From Actinobacteria bacterium UBA4719 (GTDB lineage: Bacteria; Actinomycetota; Actinomycetes; Actinomycetales; Dermatophilaceae), in contig DHJN01000223.1 of NCBI GenBank assembly GCA_002404345.1, positions 47,473 to 64,802 of the forward strand: a DNA stretch of 17,330 bases, in the 5' to 3' direction. Shown in pieces: positions 8,305 to 16,081 of the stretch. Made by a program: the position numbers and the translations under genes. Position 1 is the first letter of the stretch, and each line of letters opens with the position of its first letter. Below the pieces are notes generated by a model. That model was not told the origin of the DNA. It worked only from the letters and a program-made list of their open reading frames with translations, and ran no database searches.

Positions 8305-9767
8305 CCGCCGAACTCCTGGACACCGGCACGGGCCTGCGCCAGCCATTGCTCACGTGCCGCAAGAGTGGCCTGCGCGTTCGTCACCTTCTTGGCATCACCT
8401 GAGGCCTGTGCCTTTGCGAGATCCTTGCGCAGACCGTCGACGACCGACTCGAGCTGGTCCACCAGGCTCTGTGCGCGCGCTGCCGCCTCGGGATTGCTGT
8501 TGGCCCAACGCTTTTCGTCGTGGTCTCGCACGGCCTGCTCGACGCGGCGGATGGCCTTCTCGACCCGCTCCATGTCCTCACGCGGGACCTTACCGGCGCG
8601 TTCCCACTTGTCCTGAATGACTCTCAGCGTTGCCTTTGCGGCTTCGGTATCGGTCACCGGCAGCACCGCCTCGGCGTCGGCCAGCAGAGCCTCCTTGACC
8701 ACGAGGTTTGCCTTGAACACCTCGTTCTCGGCCGCGACGAGCTCGTCCTTGGCTTTGAAGAAGCTGTCCTGGGCGGTCTTGAAGCGAGCCCACAGGGCGT
8801 CGTCGTCGGTTCGCGAGGTGCGGCCGGCCTCGCGCCAGCGGTCCATCAGCCGCTTGAACGCCGTCGCTGTCGGCGCAAAGTCCGTGCTCGTTGCGAGCGC
8901 CTCGGCCTCCTTGACCAGCTGTTCCTTGACTGACCTGGCTTCCGACTGAGTGTCCTCAAGCTGGGCGAAGTGAACCCGCCGGGCCTTGTCGAAGGAGTTG
9001 CGAGCCGCGCTGAAGCGCTGCCAGAGGGCGGTCTCGGACTCCCTGTCGAGCTTGGGGCCGGTCCGTTGCAGGGACTTCCACTCATCGAGCAGCGCCCGCA
9101 TGCGCGACCCGCTGGTCTTCCACTGGATCTTGGCCTCCGGCTGACCCGCGAGCTTCTCGGCCTCGAGCACGAGCTCCTCGCGCTTGGCCTTGCCTGCCTC
9201 GCGGGCCGCGCTGCGCTCCACCCCCTCGGTGACCTTCTTGGCCTCGACCGCGGTGGCGATCTCGGCGACCCGGGCATCCAGAGCGGCAAGGTCACCGACG
9301 ACGCGTGCGTCGGTCACCTGCTCGCGCAACTTGGCGAGCCCTTCCGAACCCTCCCGAACGGGCAGGTCCGTGTGCGTCACACGTTGAAGGAGAAGATCGG
9401 CGGAGGCAAGCAGCTCGTCATACTTGCGGGTGAAGTAGCCCAATGCCTCGGTGTGGCTTGCGCCCGGGTACGAACCCACCTCTCGCCAACCGTCGGCGGT
9501 GCGGACGAAGACCGTGCCCGACTCATCCACCCGACCGTGCTCCGAGGGCTTCGCCGCTGCGCTGCCATGCAGCCGCCCGGCCAGAACTGCCGGGCTCGGA
9601 ACCCGAATCGATGCCGGTGTGGGGGCCGCAGGAGCGGGTACGGGAGCGGGCTCCGGCGCCGTTTCAGCCGCGGGTTCAGCCGTTGCTGGGGTTGGTGCGT
9701 CGTCCACCGCTGTCATCTCCTCGGAGATGTCCACGGCCGGGTCGTTTTCGGGAGTCTGGTCGGTCAC
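8301..9767 (-). CDS. DUF349 domain-containing coiled-coil protein
   Basis: The function is unknown; DUF349 proteins occur widely in actinobacteria. The 488-residue product starts with GTG at 9767, with AAGG 7 bp upstream inside the end of the cyclophilin gene and only 2 bp between the genes. Residues 1-60 are an acidic, then Pro/Ala-rich disordered leader. A short conserved block ([19 protein letters not shown]) lies near 84-102. Highly charged helices follow, with about three Trp-marked repeats near 200-265, 280-345 and 355-418 ([30 protein letters not shown]). The C-terminus is a coiled coil ending at GVQEFGG. There is no signal peptide or membrane segment, so it is probably cytoplasmic. 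Its stop overlaps rel's stop tail-to-tail. Confidence 0.9.
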   Translation of the reverse strand: MTDQTPENDPAVDISEEMTAVDDAPTPATAEPAAETAPEPAPVPAPAAPTPASIRVPSPAVLAGRLHGSAAAKPSEHGRVDESGTVFVRTADGWREVGSYPGASHTEALGYFTRKYDELLASADLLLQRVTHTDLPVREGSEGLAKLREQVTDARVVGDLAALDARVAEIATAVEAKKVTEGVERSAAREAGKAKREELVLEAEKLAGQPEAKIQWKTSGSRMRALLDEWKSLQRTGPKLDRESETALWQRFSAARNSFDKARRVHFAQLEDTQSEARSVKEQLVKEAEALATSTDFAPTATAFKRLMDRWREAGRTSRTDDDALWARFKTAQDSFFKAKDELVAAENEVFKANLVVKEALLADAEAVLPVTDTEAAKATLRVIQDKWERAGKVPREDMERVEKAIRRVEQAVRDHDEKRWANSNPEAAARAQSLVDQLESVVDGLRKDLAKAQASGDAKKVTNAQATLAAREQWLAQARAGVQEFGG

Positions 9768-9769
9768 TG

Positions 9770-10570
9770 TCAGGCCTTCTTCTCGGCGACATTCACCGTG
9801 AGGATGCTGATGGGCTGCATCGGCGCGGTGTTCTGGCTAGCGGCGTCCGGCGGGGTGGCTCCCGCAGCGGCGATCCTGTCGACGATATCCATTCCGGCGG
9901 TGACCTTGCCGAAGATTGAATAGCCGACGGGATCCTGCAGCATGGTTTTCTTGTACACGATGAAGAACTGGCCACCATTGCTGTTGGGGTCGCTGCCGCG
10001 CGCCATCGCGAGCGTGCCCGGGGCAAAGGTGAAGTCGGCCGGTGCGTTCTCGACGCCGAAGCCGTATCCGGGGCTGCCGCTGCCGGTACCTGTCGGGTCG
10101 CCGCACTGCAGGACGAAGATGCCTTCCGTGGTCAGGCGGTGACACGGGCTGTAAGCCCAGTAACCACTCTTGGCCAGGCTCACAAACGAGGCCACGGTCT
10201 GCGGAGCCTTCGTCCCGTCGAGCTCCATCGTGATGACCCCACAGCTGGTGACAACTGTCGCGATGAACATCTTGCCGGCCGCCGTCGCCTTGGGGGGCAA
10301 GGTGCCCGTTCGTCTTTCACTGGGGATCTTCGGCGGAGTGTTACACCCGGCGACCAAGTTCTTGGGAGCAGTGGTCACCTGTCCGGCTGAGGCGGTCTTG
10401 TTGCCCTTGTTCAGGACCAGGCTCAGACTCACGAATCCGGCGATGACCACGACCACGGCCAGGACGACGACGACGACCTGCTTGTTGCGCAGGTCCTCCA
10501 GCTCACGCTCCTGCTGTCGCGTCTGCTGACGGCTCTTGTCGCGGGCTCGGCCGCGGGCATTCGGCGACAC
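9770..10570 (-). CDS. Membrane-anchored cyclophilin-type peptidyl-prolyl isomerase
   Basis: This isomerase would catalyse cis-trans prolyl isomerisation in the cell envelope. The GTG at 10570 is preceded by a strong AAGGAGG 6 bp upstream, which decides the start; a longer open frame reaching 11398 is a shadow of the opposite gene. The 266-residue product has a charged cytoplasmic N-terminus (RDKSRQQTRQQERELEDLRNKQ), one membrane helix at about 31-54 with no obvious lipobox, a linker of about 45 residues, and a cyclophilin domain from about 100. Cyclophilin hallmarks are TMELDGTKAPQTVASFVSLA, the CHRL active-site Arg145, QCGDPTGTGSGSPGYGF, GGQFFIVY and YSIFGKV. It corresponds to the ppiB-like gene next to rel in mycobacteria. 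It forms an operon with DUF349. Confidence 0.93.
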   Translation of the reverse strand: MSPNARGRARDKSRQQTRQQERELEDLRNKQVVVVVLAVVVVIAGFVSLSLVLNKGNKTASAGQVTTAPKNLVAGCNTPPKIPSERRTGTLPPKATAAGKMFIATVVTSCGVITMELDGTKAPQTVASFVSLAKSGYWAYSPCHRLTTEGIFVLQCGDPTGTGSGSPGYGFGVENAPADFTFAPGTLAMARGSDPNSNGGQFFIVYKKTMLQDPVGYSIFGKVTAGMDIVDRIAAAGATPPDAASQNTAPMQPISILTVNVAEKKA

Positions 10571-10576
10571 CTGGGC

Positions 10577-10583
10577 CCTCCTT
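10577..10583 (-). promoter_or_regulatory. Strong ribosome binding site of the cyclophilin gene
   Basis: The minus strand reads AAGGAGG here, 6 bp before GTG at 10570. It is the best Shine-Dalgarno in the window and fixes the start of a frame that is otherwise open for another 828 bp upstream. Confidence 0.8.
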
Positions 10584-10637
10584 CGGACAAGTAGACGAAC
10601 ACACTGGCTCGGGGCGCGCATGCCGAGGCCGCTGCTC

Positions 10638-10643
10638 AGTCTA
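10638..10643 (-). promoter_or_regulatory. Candidate -10 box for cyclophilin-DUF349 operon
   Basis: The minus strand reads TAGACT, the hexamer also seen before yajC and rel. A start about 7 bp downstream would give a leader of roughly 60 nt containing the AAGGAGG site. No good -35 is seen at 16-18 bp. The only long gap upstream of this operon is the 138-bp divergent region, so the promoter must lie in or near it. Confidence 0.4.
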
Positions 10644-10695
10644 GGCATGGGCGCGCGGGCGAGCACGCAGGCACGGTGCATGAGTCCTTGACGGT

Positions 10696-10701
10696 TAGGC
10701 T
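10696..10701 (+). promoter_or_regulatory. Leaderless-type -10 box for MBL hydrolase-hisS
   Basis: TAGGCT at 10696-10701 is followed by seven bases and then GTG at 10709. This spacing fits a leaderless transcript beginning at the start codon. There is no convincing Shine-Dalgarno upstream of the GTG and no clear -35. The site supports 10709 rather than the earlier in-frame GTG at 10676. Confidence 0.45.
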
Positions 10702-10708
10702 CACGAAC

Positions 10709-11413
10709 GTGTTGACCATCGGATTCCCGGCCGCTGTCGCCGGCACCAACTGTTACGTCCTTGCTCCCGCCGCAGGGGAGGAATGCCTGGTCGTCGACCC
10801 CGGCGTGGGTGTCACCGGGCAGCTGGCAGAGCTCCTGCGCGAGCACCGGCTCAGGCCGGCAGCCGTGCTGCTCACCCACGGGCACTTCGACCACGTGTAC
10901 TCGGTGACACCGGTGTGTCAGTCCGCCGCGGTGGCCGCCTACATCCACGGCGAGGATCGCTACCGTCTCAAGGATCCCCTCTCCGCGGTGGGACCGGAGC
11001 TGATCGCCATGTTTGAACAGCAGTTTGGCCAGAAGGCGAGCTGGCAGGAGCCCACCGATGTGGTCCACCTGCTCGACGGCCAGAGTCTGACGATCGCCGG
11101 CCTCGACCTGCGCGTGCTGCACGCACCCGGCCACACGGAGGGATCGGTGATGTTCTCTCTGCCGCAGGTACCCGAAGGCATTGCCACCGATGCCGGCGTC
11201 CGGTCGACGGTGCTCTCTGGTGACGTGCTGTTCGCAGGCTCCATCGGACGCACGGACCTCGCTGGCGGTGACGGGGCCGCCATGAACCGAAGCCTGCGCG
11301 ACGTCGTCCTGCCGCTCGCCGACGACGTGCTGGTTCTGCCCGGTCACGGCCCGGCCACGACGATGGAACGTGAGCGCGCCAGCAACCCTTACCTGCAAGG
11401 ATTGGCCTCGTGA
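10709..11413 (+). CDS. MBL-fold (glyoxalase II-like) hydrolase
   Basis: This is a metallo-beta-lactamase-fold hydrolase of the hydroxyacylglutathione-hydrolase-like group; the substrate is unknown. From GTG 10709 the product has 234 residues and begins MLTIGFPAAVAGTNCYVL, a usual start for the family; an in-frame GTG at 10676 would add 11 poorly conserved residues. Metal ligands are visible: THGHFDH (H57, H59, D61, H62), GH142 in HAPGHTEG, D172 in SGDVLF, and H213 in LPGHGP. There is no signal peptide. It overlaps the hisS start (GTGA) and so is translationally coupled. The MBL-hisS pair is conserved in actinobacteria, including mycobacteria, which hints at a shared role, but none is shown by the sequence. 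Confidence 0.92.
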   Translation: MLTIGFPAAVAGTNCYVLAPAAGEECLVVDPGVGVTGQLAELLREHRLRPAAVLLTHGHFDHVYSVTPVCQSAAVAAYIHGEDRYRLKDPLSAVGPELIAMFEQQFGQKASWQEPTDVVHLLDGQSLTIAGLDLRVLHAPGHTEGSVMFSLPQVPEGIATDAGVRSTVLSGDVLFAGSIGRTDLAGGDGAAMNRSLRDVVLPLADDVLVLPGHGPATTMERERASNPYLQGLAS

Positions 11414-12756
11414 GCAAAGTTCGCCCGATCAGTGGCTTCCCGGAGTGGCTGCCCAGTGAACGCATCGTCGAGCAGCACTTCCTGGACGTGATCCGCGAGA
11501 CGTTCGAGCTGCACGGGTTCGCTTCGATCCAGACCCGGGCGGTGGAGCCGATCGAGCGTCTTTCGAGCCAGGGTGAGGACACCGACAAGGAGATCTACGC
11601 GATCGGCCGTCTGGCGGGTGGTGCGGCCGGTGTCGACGGCATGGCCGACTCGTCTCGGGACCCGAAGCTCGGCCTGCACTTCGACCTGACCATCCCGTTT
11701 GCCCGCTATGTCCTGGAGAACGCCGGCAAGCTGACGTTTCCCTTCCGCCGCTATCAGATCCAGCCGGTATGGCGTGGCGAGCGCCCGCAGGAGGGTCGCT
11801 ATCGCGAGTTCACCCAGTGCGACATCGACATCGTCGACGTGGGTGAGCTTGCTCCCCACTACGAGGCCGAGCTGCCACTGGTGATCGCCGACGCGTTCAG
11901 CAAGCTGCCTATCGGTCCGTTCCGGATCCAGGTCAACAACCGCAAGATTCCCGAGGGTTTCTATCTCGGTATGGGGCTCACCGACATCACCACGATGCTG
12001 CGAATCGTGGACAAGCTCGACAAGATCGGCCCGGACCGGGTGGGCGAGCTCATGGTCGCTGCGGGCGCGACGGCTGAGCAGGCCAAGGCCGCCCTGGCCC
12101 TGGCTGAGATCAACGCCCCCGACGACAGCTTCGTCGAGCGGGTGCATGCCCTTGGCGTGGAGCACGAGACTCTGACGCAAGGCCTGGCCGAGCTCGCCGC
12201 CGTGATCCGCGTCGGAGCCGAGCAAGCCAGCGGGCTGATGGTTGCCGACCTCAAGGTCGCCCGCGGGCTGGACTACTACACGGGCACGGTCTACGAGACC
12301 CAGCTGGTCGGGCTCGAGTCCTACGGTTCGATCTGCTCGGGCGGTCGATATGACGCGCTGGCGTCCGACGGCCGGACGACCTATCCCGGGGTCGGCATCT
12401 CCATCGGGCTGTCGCGGCTGCTCGCCAAGATCATGCCGACCCTGTCTGCCAGCCGGTCCACCCCCTCGTGCGTCCTGGTGGCCCTGGCGGAGGAGACCGA
12501 TCGCGCGCAGGGGATGAGGGTTGCCGCTTCGCTGCGCCAACGCGGCATACCGTGCGAGGTCGCACCGTTGGCAGCCAAGTTCGGCAAGCAGATCAAGTTC
12601 GCGCAGCGACGCGGAATACCGTTTGTCTGGTTCCCGGCGACCGGTGACCAGAGCAGTGACTCGGTCAAGGACATTCGCAGCGGCGCGCAGGCAGTGGCGG
12701 ACGCCGAGTCGTGGATGCCGCCGACCGATGACCTGCGGCCACGCGTCCTGGCCTGA
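11410..12756 (+). CDS. hisS: Histidyl-tRNA synthetase
   Basis: HisRS charges tRNA-His with histidine. The GTG overlaps the upstream stop and has AAGGA at 11397-11401, 8 bp away. The 448-residue protein shows class II features: LGLHFDLTIPFARYVLE near 87-103, motif 2 around WRGERPQEGRYREFTQCDID (121-140), the HisRS signature ARGLDYYTG at 284-292, SGGRYDAL at 310-317, and motif 3 GVGISIGLSRL at 327-337. A C-terminal anticodon-binding domain from about 353 contains KFGKQIKFAQRRGIPFVWF. The sequence (opening PISGFPEWLPSERIVEQ, with QCDID after motif 2) resembles the longer, eukaryote-like HisRS branch found in several actinobacterial groups rather than the shorter mycobacterial or E. coli type. 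It appears intact. Confidence 0.96.
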   Translation: MSKVRPISGFPEWLPSERIVEQHFLDVIRETFELHGFASIQTRAVEPIERLSSQGEDTDKEIYAIGRLAGGAAGVDGMADSSRDPKLGLHFDLTIPFARYVLENAGKLTFPFRRYQIQPVWRGERPQEGRYREFTQCDIDIVDVGELAPHYEAELPLVIADAFSKLPIGPFRIQVNNRKIPEGFYLGMGLTDITTMLRIVDKLDKIGPDRVGELMVAAGATAEQAKAALALAEINAPDDSFVERVHALGVEHETLTQGLAELAAVIRVGAEQASGLMVADLKVARGLDYYTGTVYETQLVGLESYGSICSGGRYDALASDGRTTYPGVGISIGLSRLLAKIMPTLSASRSTPSCVLVALAEETDRAQGMRVAASLRQRGIPCEVAPLAAKFGKQIKFAQRRGIPFVWFPATGDQSSDSVKDIRSGAQAVADAESWMPPTDDLRPRVLA

Positions 12757-12846
12757 GCTCTCAGCGCGGGCCTGATTGATCGCTCTTACACCGGTCAGGA
12801 CCGCTCGATGCGACTTGGAGTGGTATCTCACACGGATTTGCGGGCT

Positions 12847-12852
12847 TAGAAT
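12847..12852 (+). promoter_or_regulatory. Candidate -10 box for ald
   Basis: TAGAAT lies about 90 bp before the ald start in the 184-bp gap after hisS. No -35 is well placed: TTGGAG at 12815-12820 is 26 bp away, too far. A start near 12858 would give a leader of about 80 nt containing a CGCC-TTCG-GGCG hairpin (12863-12874) and a GCGAC/GTCGC inverted repeat near 12886-12901. Either could be regulatory or incidental. Confidence 0.35.
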
Positions 12853-12940
12853 CGCAGCCGCACGCCTTCGGGCGGGCCGATCGAAGCGACAATGAGGTCG
12901 CCTCGACGGTGGTGCATTCGGCAAAGGATGTTGATATTCG

Positions 12941-14056
12941 GTGAAGGTCGCAATTCCACGCGAGGTCAAGAACAACGAGTACCGAGTGGCCATGACGCCG
13001 TCCGGTGTGCACGAGCTGACACGAAACGGCCATGAGGTCTACCTCGAGACCGATGCCGGCGTTGGTTCCTCGATCACCAACGAGGACTATGTCGCAGCCG
13101 GGGCAAAGATCCTGGGCACTGCCGAGGACGTGTGGGCCACGGGTGACCTGATCCTGAAGGTCAAGGAGCCCGTTGCCGCCGAGTACGACAAGATGCGTGA
13201 GGGGCAGACCCTTTTCACCTATCTTCACCTGGCTGCCGACCGGGCCTTGACCGAGGAGCTGGTCAAGCGCAAGGTGACCGGAATCGCCTACGAGACGGTT
13301 GAGCTGCCCGACCGTTCGCTGCCGTTGCTGGCTCCGATGAGCGAGGTGGCCGGCCGGTTGGCACCGCAGGTGGGTGCGCACACGCTGATGCGGGCCCAGG
13401 GTGGCCGTGGCGTGCTCATGGGCGGCGTGTCCGGTGTCTATGCCGCAAAGGTCGTCGTCATCGGCGCAGGTGTGTCCGGCATGAACGCCGCAGCCATTGC
13501 GTTGGGCATGCAGGCCGAGGTCCTCCTGCTGGATCGCAACGTGGCCAAGCTCCGGACTGCGGACGCCATATATCAGGGCCACTGCCAGACGGTGACCTCC
13601 AACAGCTACGAGATCGAACGGGCCATCGCCGACGCCGACATGGTCATCGGAGCGGTCCTGGTTCCCGGCGCCAAGGCTCCGACCCTGATCACCAACGAGC
13701 AGGTGTCGCGGATGAAGCCGGGCTCGGTACTGGTGGACATCTCCATCGACCAGGGTGGCTGCTTCGAGGACTCCCATCCCACGACGCACGCAGACCCTAC
13801 CTACAAGGTCCACAACTCCGTGTTCTACAGCGTCGCGAACATGCCGGGCGCGGTGCCCCACACCTCGACCTACGCGCTGACCAACGTGACCCTGCCGTAT
13901 GCCGTGGAGCTCGCCAACCGCGGTTGGCGAGACGCGCTGCGGGCCGATCCGGCGCTGGCACTGGGTCTGAACACCCACGACGGCGCCGTGACCTACGGCC
14001 CCGTCGCCGAGGCACACGGGTTGACCTCCATGACCCTTGACGACGTGCTGCGCTGA
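12941..14056 (+). CDS. ald: Alanine dehydrogenase
   Basis: Ald interconverts L-alanine and pyruvate plus ammonia with NAD+. The product is 371 residues, the normal size, and aligns over its length with the mycobacterial enzyme from memory. The start [19 protein letters not shown], Lys75 in LKVKEP, catalytic His96 in YLHLAA, the glycine-rich [12 protein letters not shown], the NAD-binding GAGVSG (175-180) with Asp198, and Asp270 in [11 protein letters not shown] are all present. The GTG at 12941 gives the family N-terminus; the only ribosome-like site, AAAGG at 12923-12927, is rather far (13 bp). In mycobacteria ald is controlled by an Lrp-type regulator; no such gene is in this window. It is followed 13 bp later by xerD. 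Confidence 0.97.
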   Translation: MKVAIPREVKNNEYRVAMTPSGVHELTRNGHEVYLETDAGVGSSITNEDYVAAGAKILGTAEDVWATGDLILKVKEPVAAEYDKMREGQTLFTYLHLAADRALTEELVKRKVTGIAYETVELPDRSLPLLAPMSEVAGRLAPQVGAHTLMRAQGGRGVLMGGVSGVYAAKVVVIGAGVSGMNAAAIALGMQAEVLLLDRNVAKLRTADAIYQGHCQTVTSNSYEIERAIADADMVIGAVLVPGAKAPTLITNEQVSRMKPGSVLVDISIDQGGCFEDSHPTTHADPTYKVHNSVFYSVANMPGAVPHTSTYALTNVTLPYAVELANRGWRDALRADPALALGLNTHDGAVTYGPVAEAHGLTSMTLDDVLR

Positions 14057-14069
14057 CCAACGGCATGCC

Positions 14070-14993
14070 TTGACGTCTCCCCTGACACGTTCGACCCGCG
14101 GATGGCTGGACCATCTCCGGGTCGAACGCGGGGCAGCCGCCAATACGCTGAGCTCGTATCGGCGGGATCTGGCGCGATATCAGCAGTTCCTGAACGGCCG
14201 GGGGATCAACGATCCCGCCGCGGTGGGGGAGTCTGACGTCACGGAGTTCCTCGCCTCGCTTCGGCAGGGGGCGGTCGATCGACCGCCCCTGTCCGCGTCC
14301 TCGGCCGCCCGCACCCTCGTCGCGGTGCGCGGGTTCCACAGGTTCCTGGCGCTGGAGGGGGAGACGCTCACGGATCCGGCTGGCGCCGTGGCCCCGCCCA
14401 AGGCGCCCAAACGACTACCCAAAGCCATCTCGGTCAACGACGTCGAACGGCTGCTGACCGCGGCAAGCCTGGGGGACACTCCAGCAGCCTTGCGCGATCG
14501 CGCGATGCTGGAGGTTCTTTATGGTGCCGGCGCAAGGATCAGCGAAGCGGTTGGCCTCGACCTCGACGACCTCGACCTCGAAGAAGGGTCGGTGCGTCTC
14601 TTCGGCAAGGGGAGCAGGGAGCGCGTCGTTCCTCTCGGGAGCTACGCACGTGAGGCGGTCAAGGCATACACGGTTCGTGCCCGTCCGTCCCTGGCGCTGC
14701 GAGGCAAGGGGATACCGGCACTTTTTCTCAACCAGAGGGGAGGGCGACTCTCACGGCAAGGTGCCTGGGCCGCGATCCGCGTGGCCGCCGAACGTGCCGG
14801 ACTTGGGGCCAAGGTCAGCCCGCACACGCTGAGGCACTCCTTCGCCACGCACCTGCTCGATGGTGGGGCCGACGTACGTGTCGTTCAGGAGCTGCTCGGA
14901 CACGCATCGGTGACCACGACCCAGATCTACACCATGGTCACGGTCCAGCGGCTGCGCGAGGTCTATGCCGAGGCGCATCCCCGGGCGCGCTGA
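14070..14993 (+). CDS. xerD: Site-specific tyrosine recombinase XerD
   Basis: XerD works with XerC at the dif site to resolve chromosome dimers. From TTG 14070 the product is 307 residues. An N-terminal SAM-like core-binding domain begins [23 protein letters not shown] (written here in part; about 12-34). The catalytic domain has the full set of residues: R156 (GAGARISEA), K180 ([13 protein letters not shown]), H252 and R255 ([13 protein letters not shown]), H278 (LLGHASV) and nucleophile Y287 (TQIYTMV). The start is uncertain: TTG 14070 gives a typical N-terminus but has no clear ribosome site; TTG 14037, inside ald, is the only other in-frame option nearby. Closeness to ald suggests cotranscription. 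A 22-bp palindrome lies within the coding region. Confidence 0.94.
   Translation: MTSPLTRSTRGWLDHLRVERGAAANTLSSYRRDLARYQQFLNGRGINDPAAVGESDVTEFLASLRQGAVDRPPLSASSAARTLVAVRGFHRFLALEGETLTDPAGAVAPPKAPKRLPKAISVNDVERLLTAASLGDTPAALRDRAMLEVLYGAGARISEAVGLDLDDLDLEEGSVRLFGKGSRERVVPLGSYAREAVKAYTVRARPSLALRGKGIPALFLNQRGGRLSRQGAWAAIRVAAERAGLGAKVSPHTLRHSFATHLLDGGADVRVVQELLGHASVTTTQIYTMVTVQRLREVYAEAHPRAR
14268..14289 (+). repeat. 22-bp perfect palindrome within xerD
   Basis: The half-site GGGGCGGTCGA (14268-14278) is followed directly by its exact reverse complement (14279-14289). With one bulged G on the left, the symmetry extends to CAG/CTG on either side. It encodes residues about 67-73 (QGAVDRPPL region) of XerD, a linker between the two domains. 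It could form a strong RNA or DNA hairpin or be a binding site. Confidence 0.85.
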
Positions 14994-15024
14994 GAAATCA
15001 GTCGGCGACAGGCCGCACCCTGCC

Positions 15025-15054
15025 TTGAATCGGGAGCGCAGGCGCGACTAGTGT
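15025..15054 (+). promoter_or_regulatory. Candidate promoter of parA-scpA-scpB
   Basis: TTGAAT (15025-15030) and TAGTGT (15049-15054) are 18 bp apart in the short gap after xerD. This is the best -35/-10 pair in the window. Transcription would begin near 15061, leaving about 53 nt before the GTG at 15114, which has a good ribosome site. Confidence 0.5.
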
Positions 15055-15100
15055 CGACGCGATCAGCGAGAGACTGACCGATGACGTTTCGACTGCGCTG

Positions 15101-15105
15101 GGAGG
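15101..15105 (+). promoter_or_regulatory. Ribosome binding site fixing the parA start
   Basis: GGAGG lies 8 bp before GTG 15114. The upstream in-frame ATG at 15081 has only a weak GAGAG before it, so this site favours 15114 and a product 11 residues shorter. Confidence 0.7.
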
Positions 15106-15113
15106 GAAAACCT

Positions 15114-16076
15114 GTGACTAACGTGGTGACGACAGCCACCGAGAGTCCGACCGCTGACGGCTCGGCCGTTGCTCTGGTGGAGGCACCAGAGCGGACTCCT
15201 GCCCAACTACCCGGCACCCAGGGCGCCGGAGCCGGACAGATCGGGCCCACCGGCCGGGTGATGCCCGACTTCCCCGAGCCCCCTCCGTTGCGCAGCCATG
15301 GTCCAGCGCGGATCATCGCGATGTGCAACCAGAAGGGCGGCGTGGGCAAGACGACGAGCACCATCAACCTCGGCGCCGCCCTGGCCGAGTGCGGCCGCAA
15401 GGTGCTGCTGGTCGACTTTGACCCGCAGGGAGCCCTGTCCGTCGGTCTGGGCGTCCCGACCTATGAGCTCGACGTCACGATCTACAACCTTCTGGTCGAG
15501 CGCGGGCATGATATCCGTGACGTGGTCCAGCACACCCGCAGCGAGAACCTCGACATCATCCCGGCCAACATCGACCTGTCGGCGGCCGAGGTGCAGCTGG
15601 TCGGCGAGGTGGCCCGGGAGATGGTGCTGGCCCGCGTCCTGCGTCCGATCGTGGACGACTACGACGTGATCCTGATCGACTGCCAGCCGTCGCTGGGTCT
15701 GCTGACCGTCAATGCGCTGACCGCTTCCCACGGCGTGATCATCCCGCTGGAGTGCGAGTTCTTCGCGATGCGTGGCGTCGCGCTGCTGGTGGAGACCATC
15801 GACAAGATCTGTGACCGCCTTAACCCTCGACTACAGGTTGATGGCATTCTGGCCACCATGTACGACAGTCGCACCTTGCACAGCAGGGAGGTCGTGCGAA
15901 GTGTCGTCGACCACTTCGGCGACCAGGTCTTTCACACCGTCATCAGCCGCACGGTGAAGTTCCCGGACTCCTCGCTGGCCGCCGAGCCCATCACGACCTA
16001 TGCCTCGACCCACTCGGCAGCCGAGGCCTACCGGCAGATGGCTCGCGAGCTCATCGCGCGGGGTGGGGCGGCCTGA
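15114..16076 (+). CDS. parA: ParA/Soj-family chromosome-partitioning ATPase
   Basis: This is a deviant Walker-type ATPase of the ParA/MinD superfamily. The 320-residue product starts with about 65 Pro/Ala-rich, probably disordered residues. Then come the P-loop with signature lysine (KGGVGKTT at 74-81), the A-prime motif DFDPQG at 101-106, and Walker B DVILIDCQPSLG at 184-195, followed by PLECEFFAMRGV. The family normally binds ATP and nonspecific DNA and positions chromosomes or other cargo. No parB follows; instead scpA starts 5 bp after the stop. The soj-scpA-scpB arrangement occurs in other actinobacteria, including mycobacteria, where this copy is distinct from the parAB pair near the origin. 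The likely role is therefore in segregation or chromosome organisation together with ScpAB; that is inference. Confidence 0.93.
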   Translation: MTNVVTTATESPTADGSAVALVEAPERTPAQLPGTQGAGAGQIGPTGRVMPDFPEPPPLRSHGPARIIAMCNQKGGVGKTTSTINLGAALAECGRKVLLVDFDPQGALSVGLGVPTYELDVTIYNLLVERGHDIRDVVQHTRSENLDIIPANIDLSAAEVQLVGEVAREMVLARVLRPIVDDYDVILIDCQPSLGLLTVNALTASHGVIIPLECEFFAMRGVALLVETIDKICDRLNPRLQVDGILATMYDSRTLHSREVVRSVVDHFGDQVFHTVISRTVKFPDSSLAAEPITTYASTHSAAEAYRQMARELIARGGAA

Positions 16077-16081
16077 GCACG

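Noticed and set aside
10571..11398. Extended N-terminus of the cyclophilin frame (continuous to 11398)
   Set aside because: It runs antisense through the MBL hydrolase. The strong AAGGAGG before GTG 10570 and the normal domain layout mark the true start.
12752..12788. Terminator after hisS from CTGAG/CTCAG and CCTGA/TCAGG inverted repeats
   Set aside because: Stems are five base pairs or fewer, with poor loops and no T-run; this is expected by chance.
14994..15113. dif-like or parS-like site near xerD/parA
   Set aside because: No sequence resembling GTTTCACGTGAAAC or a 28-bp dif-type core was found. The genes alone do not imply the sites are nearby.
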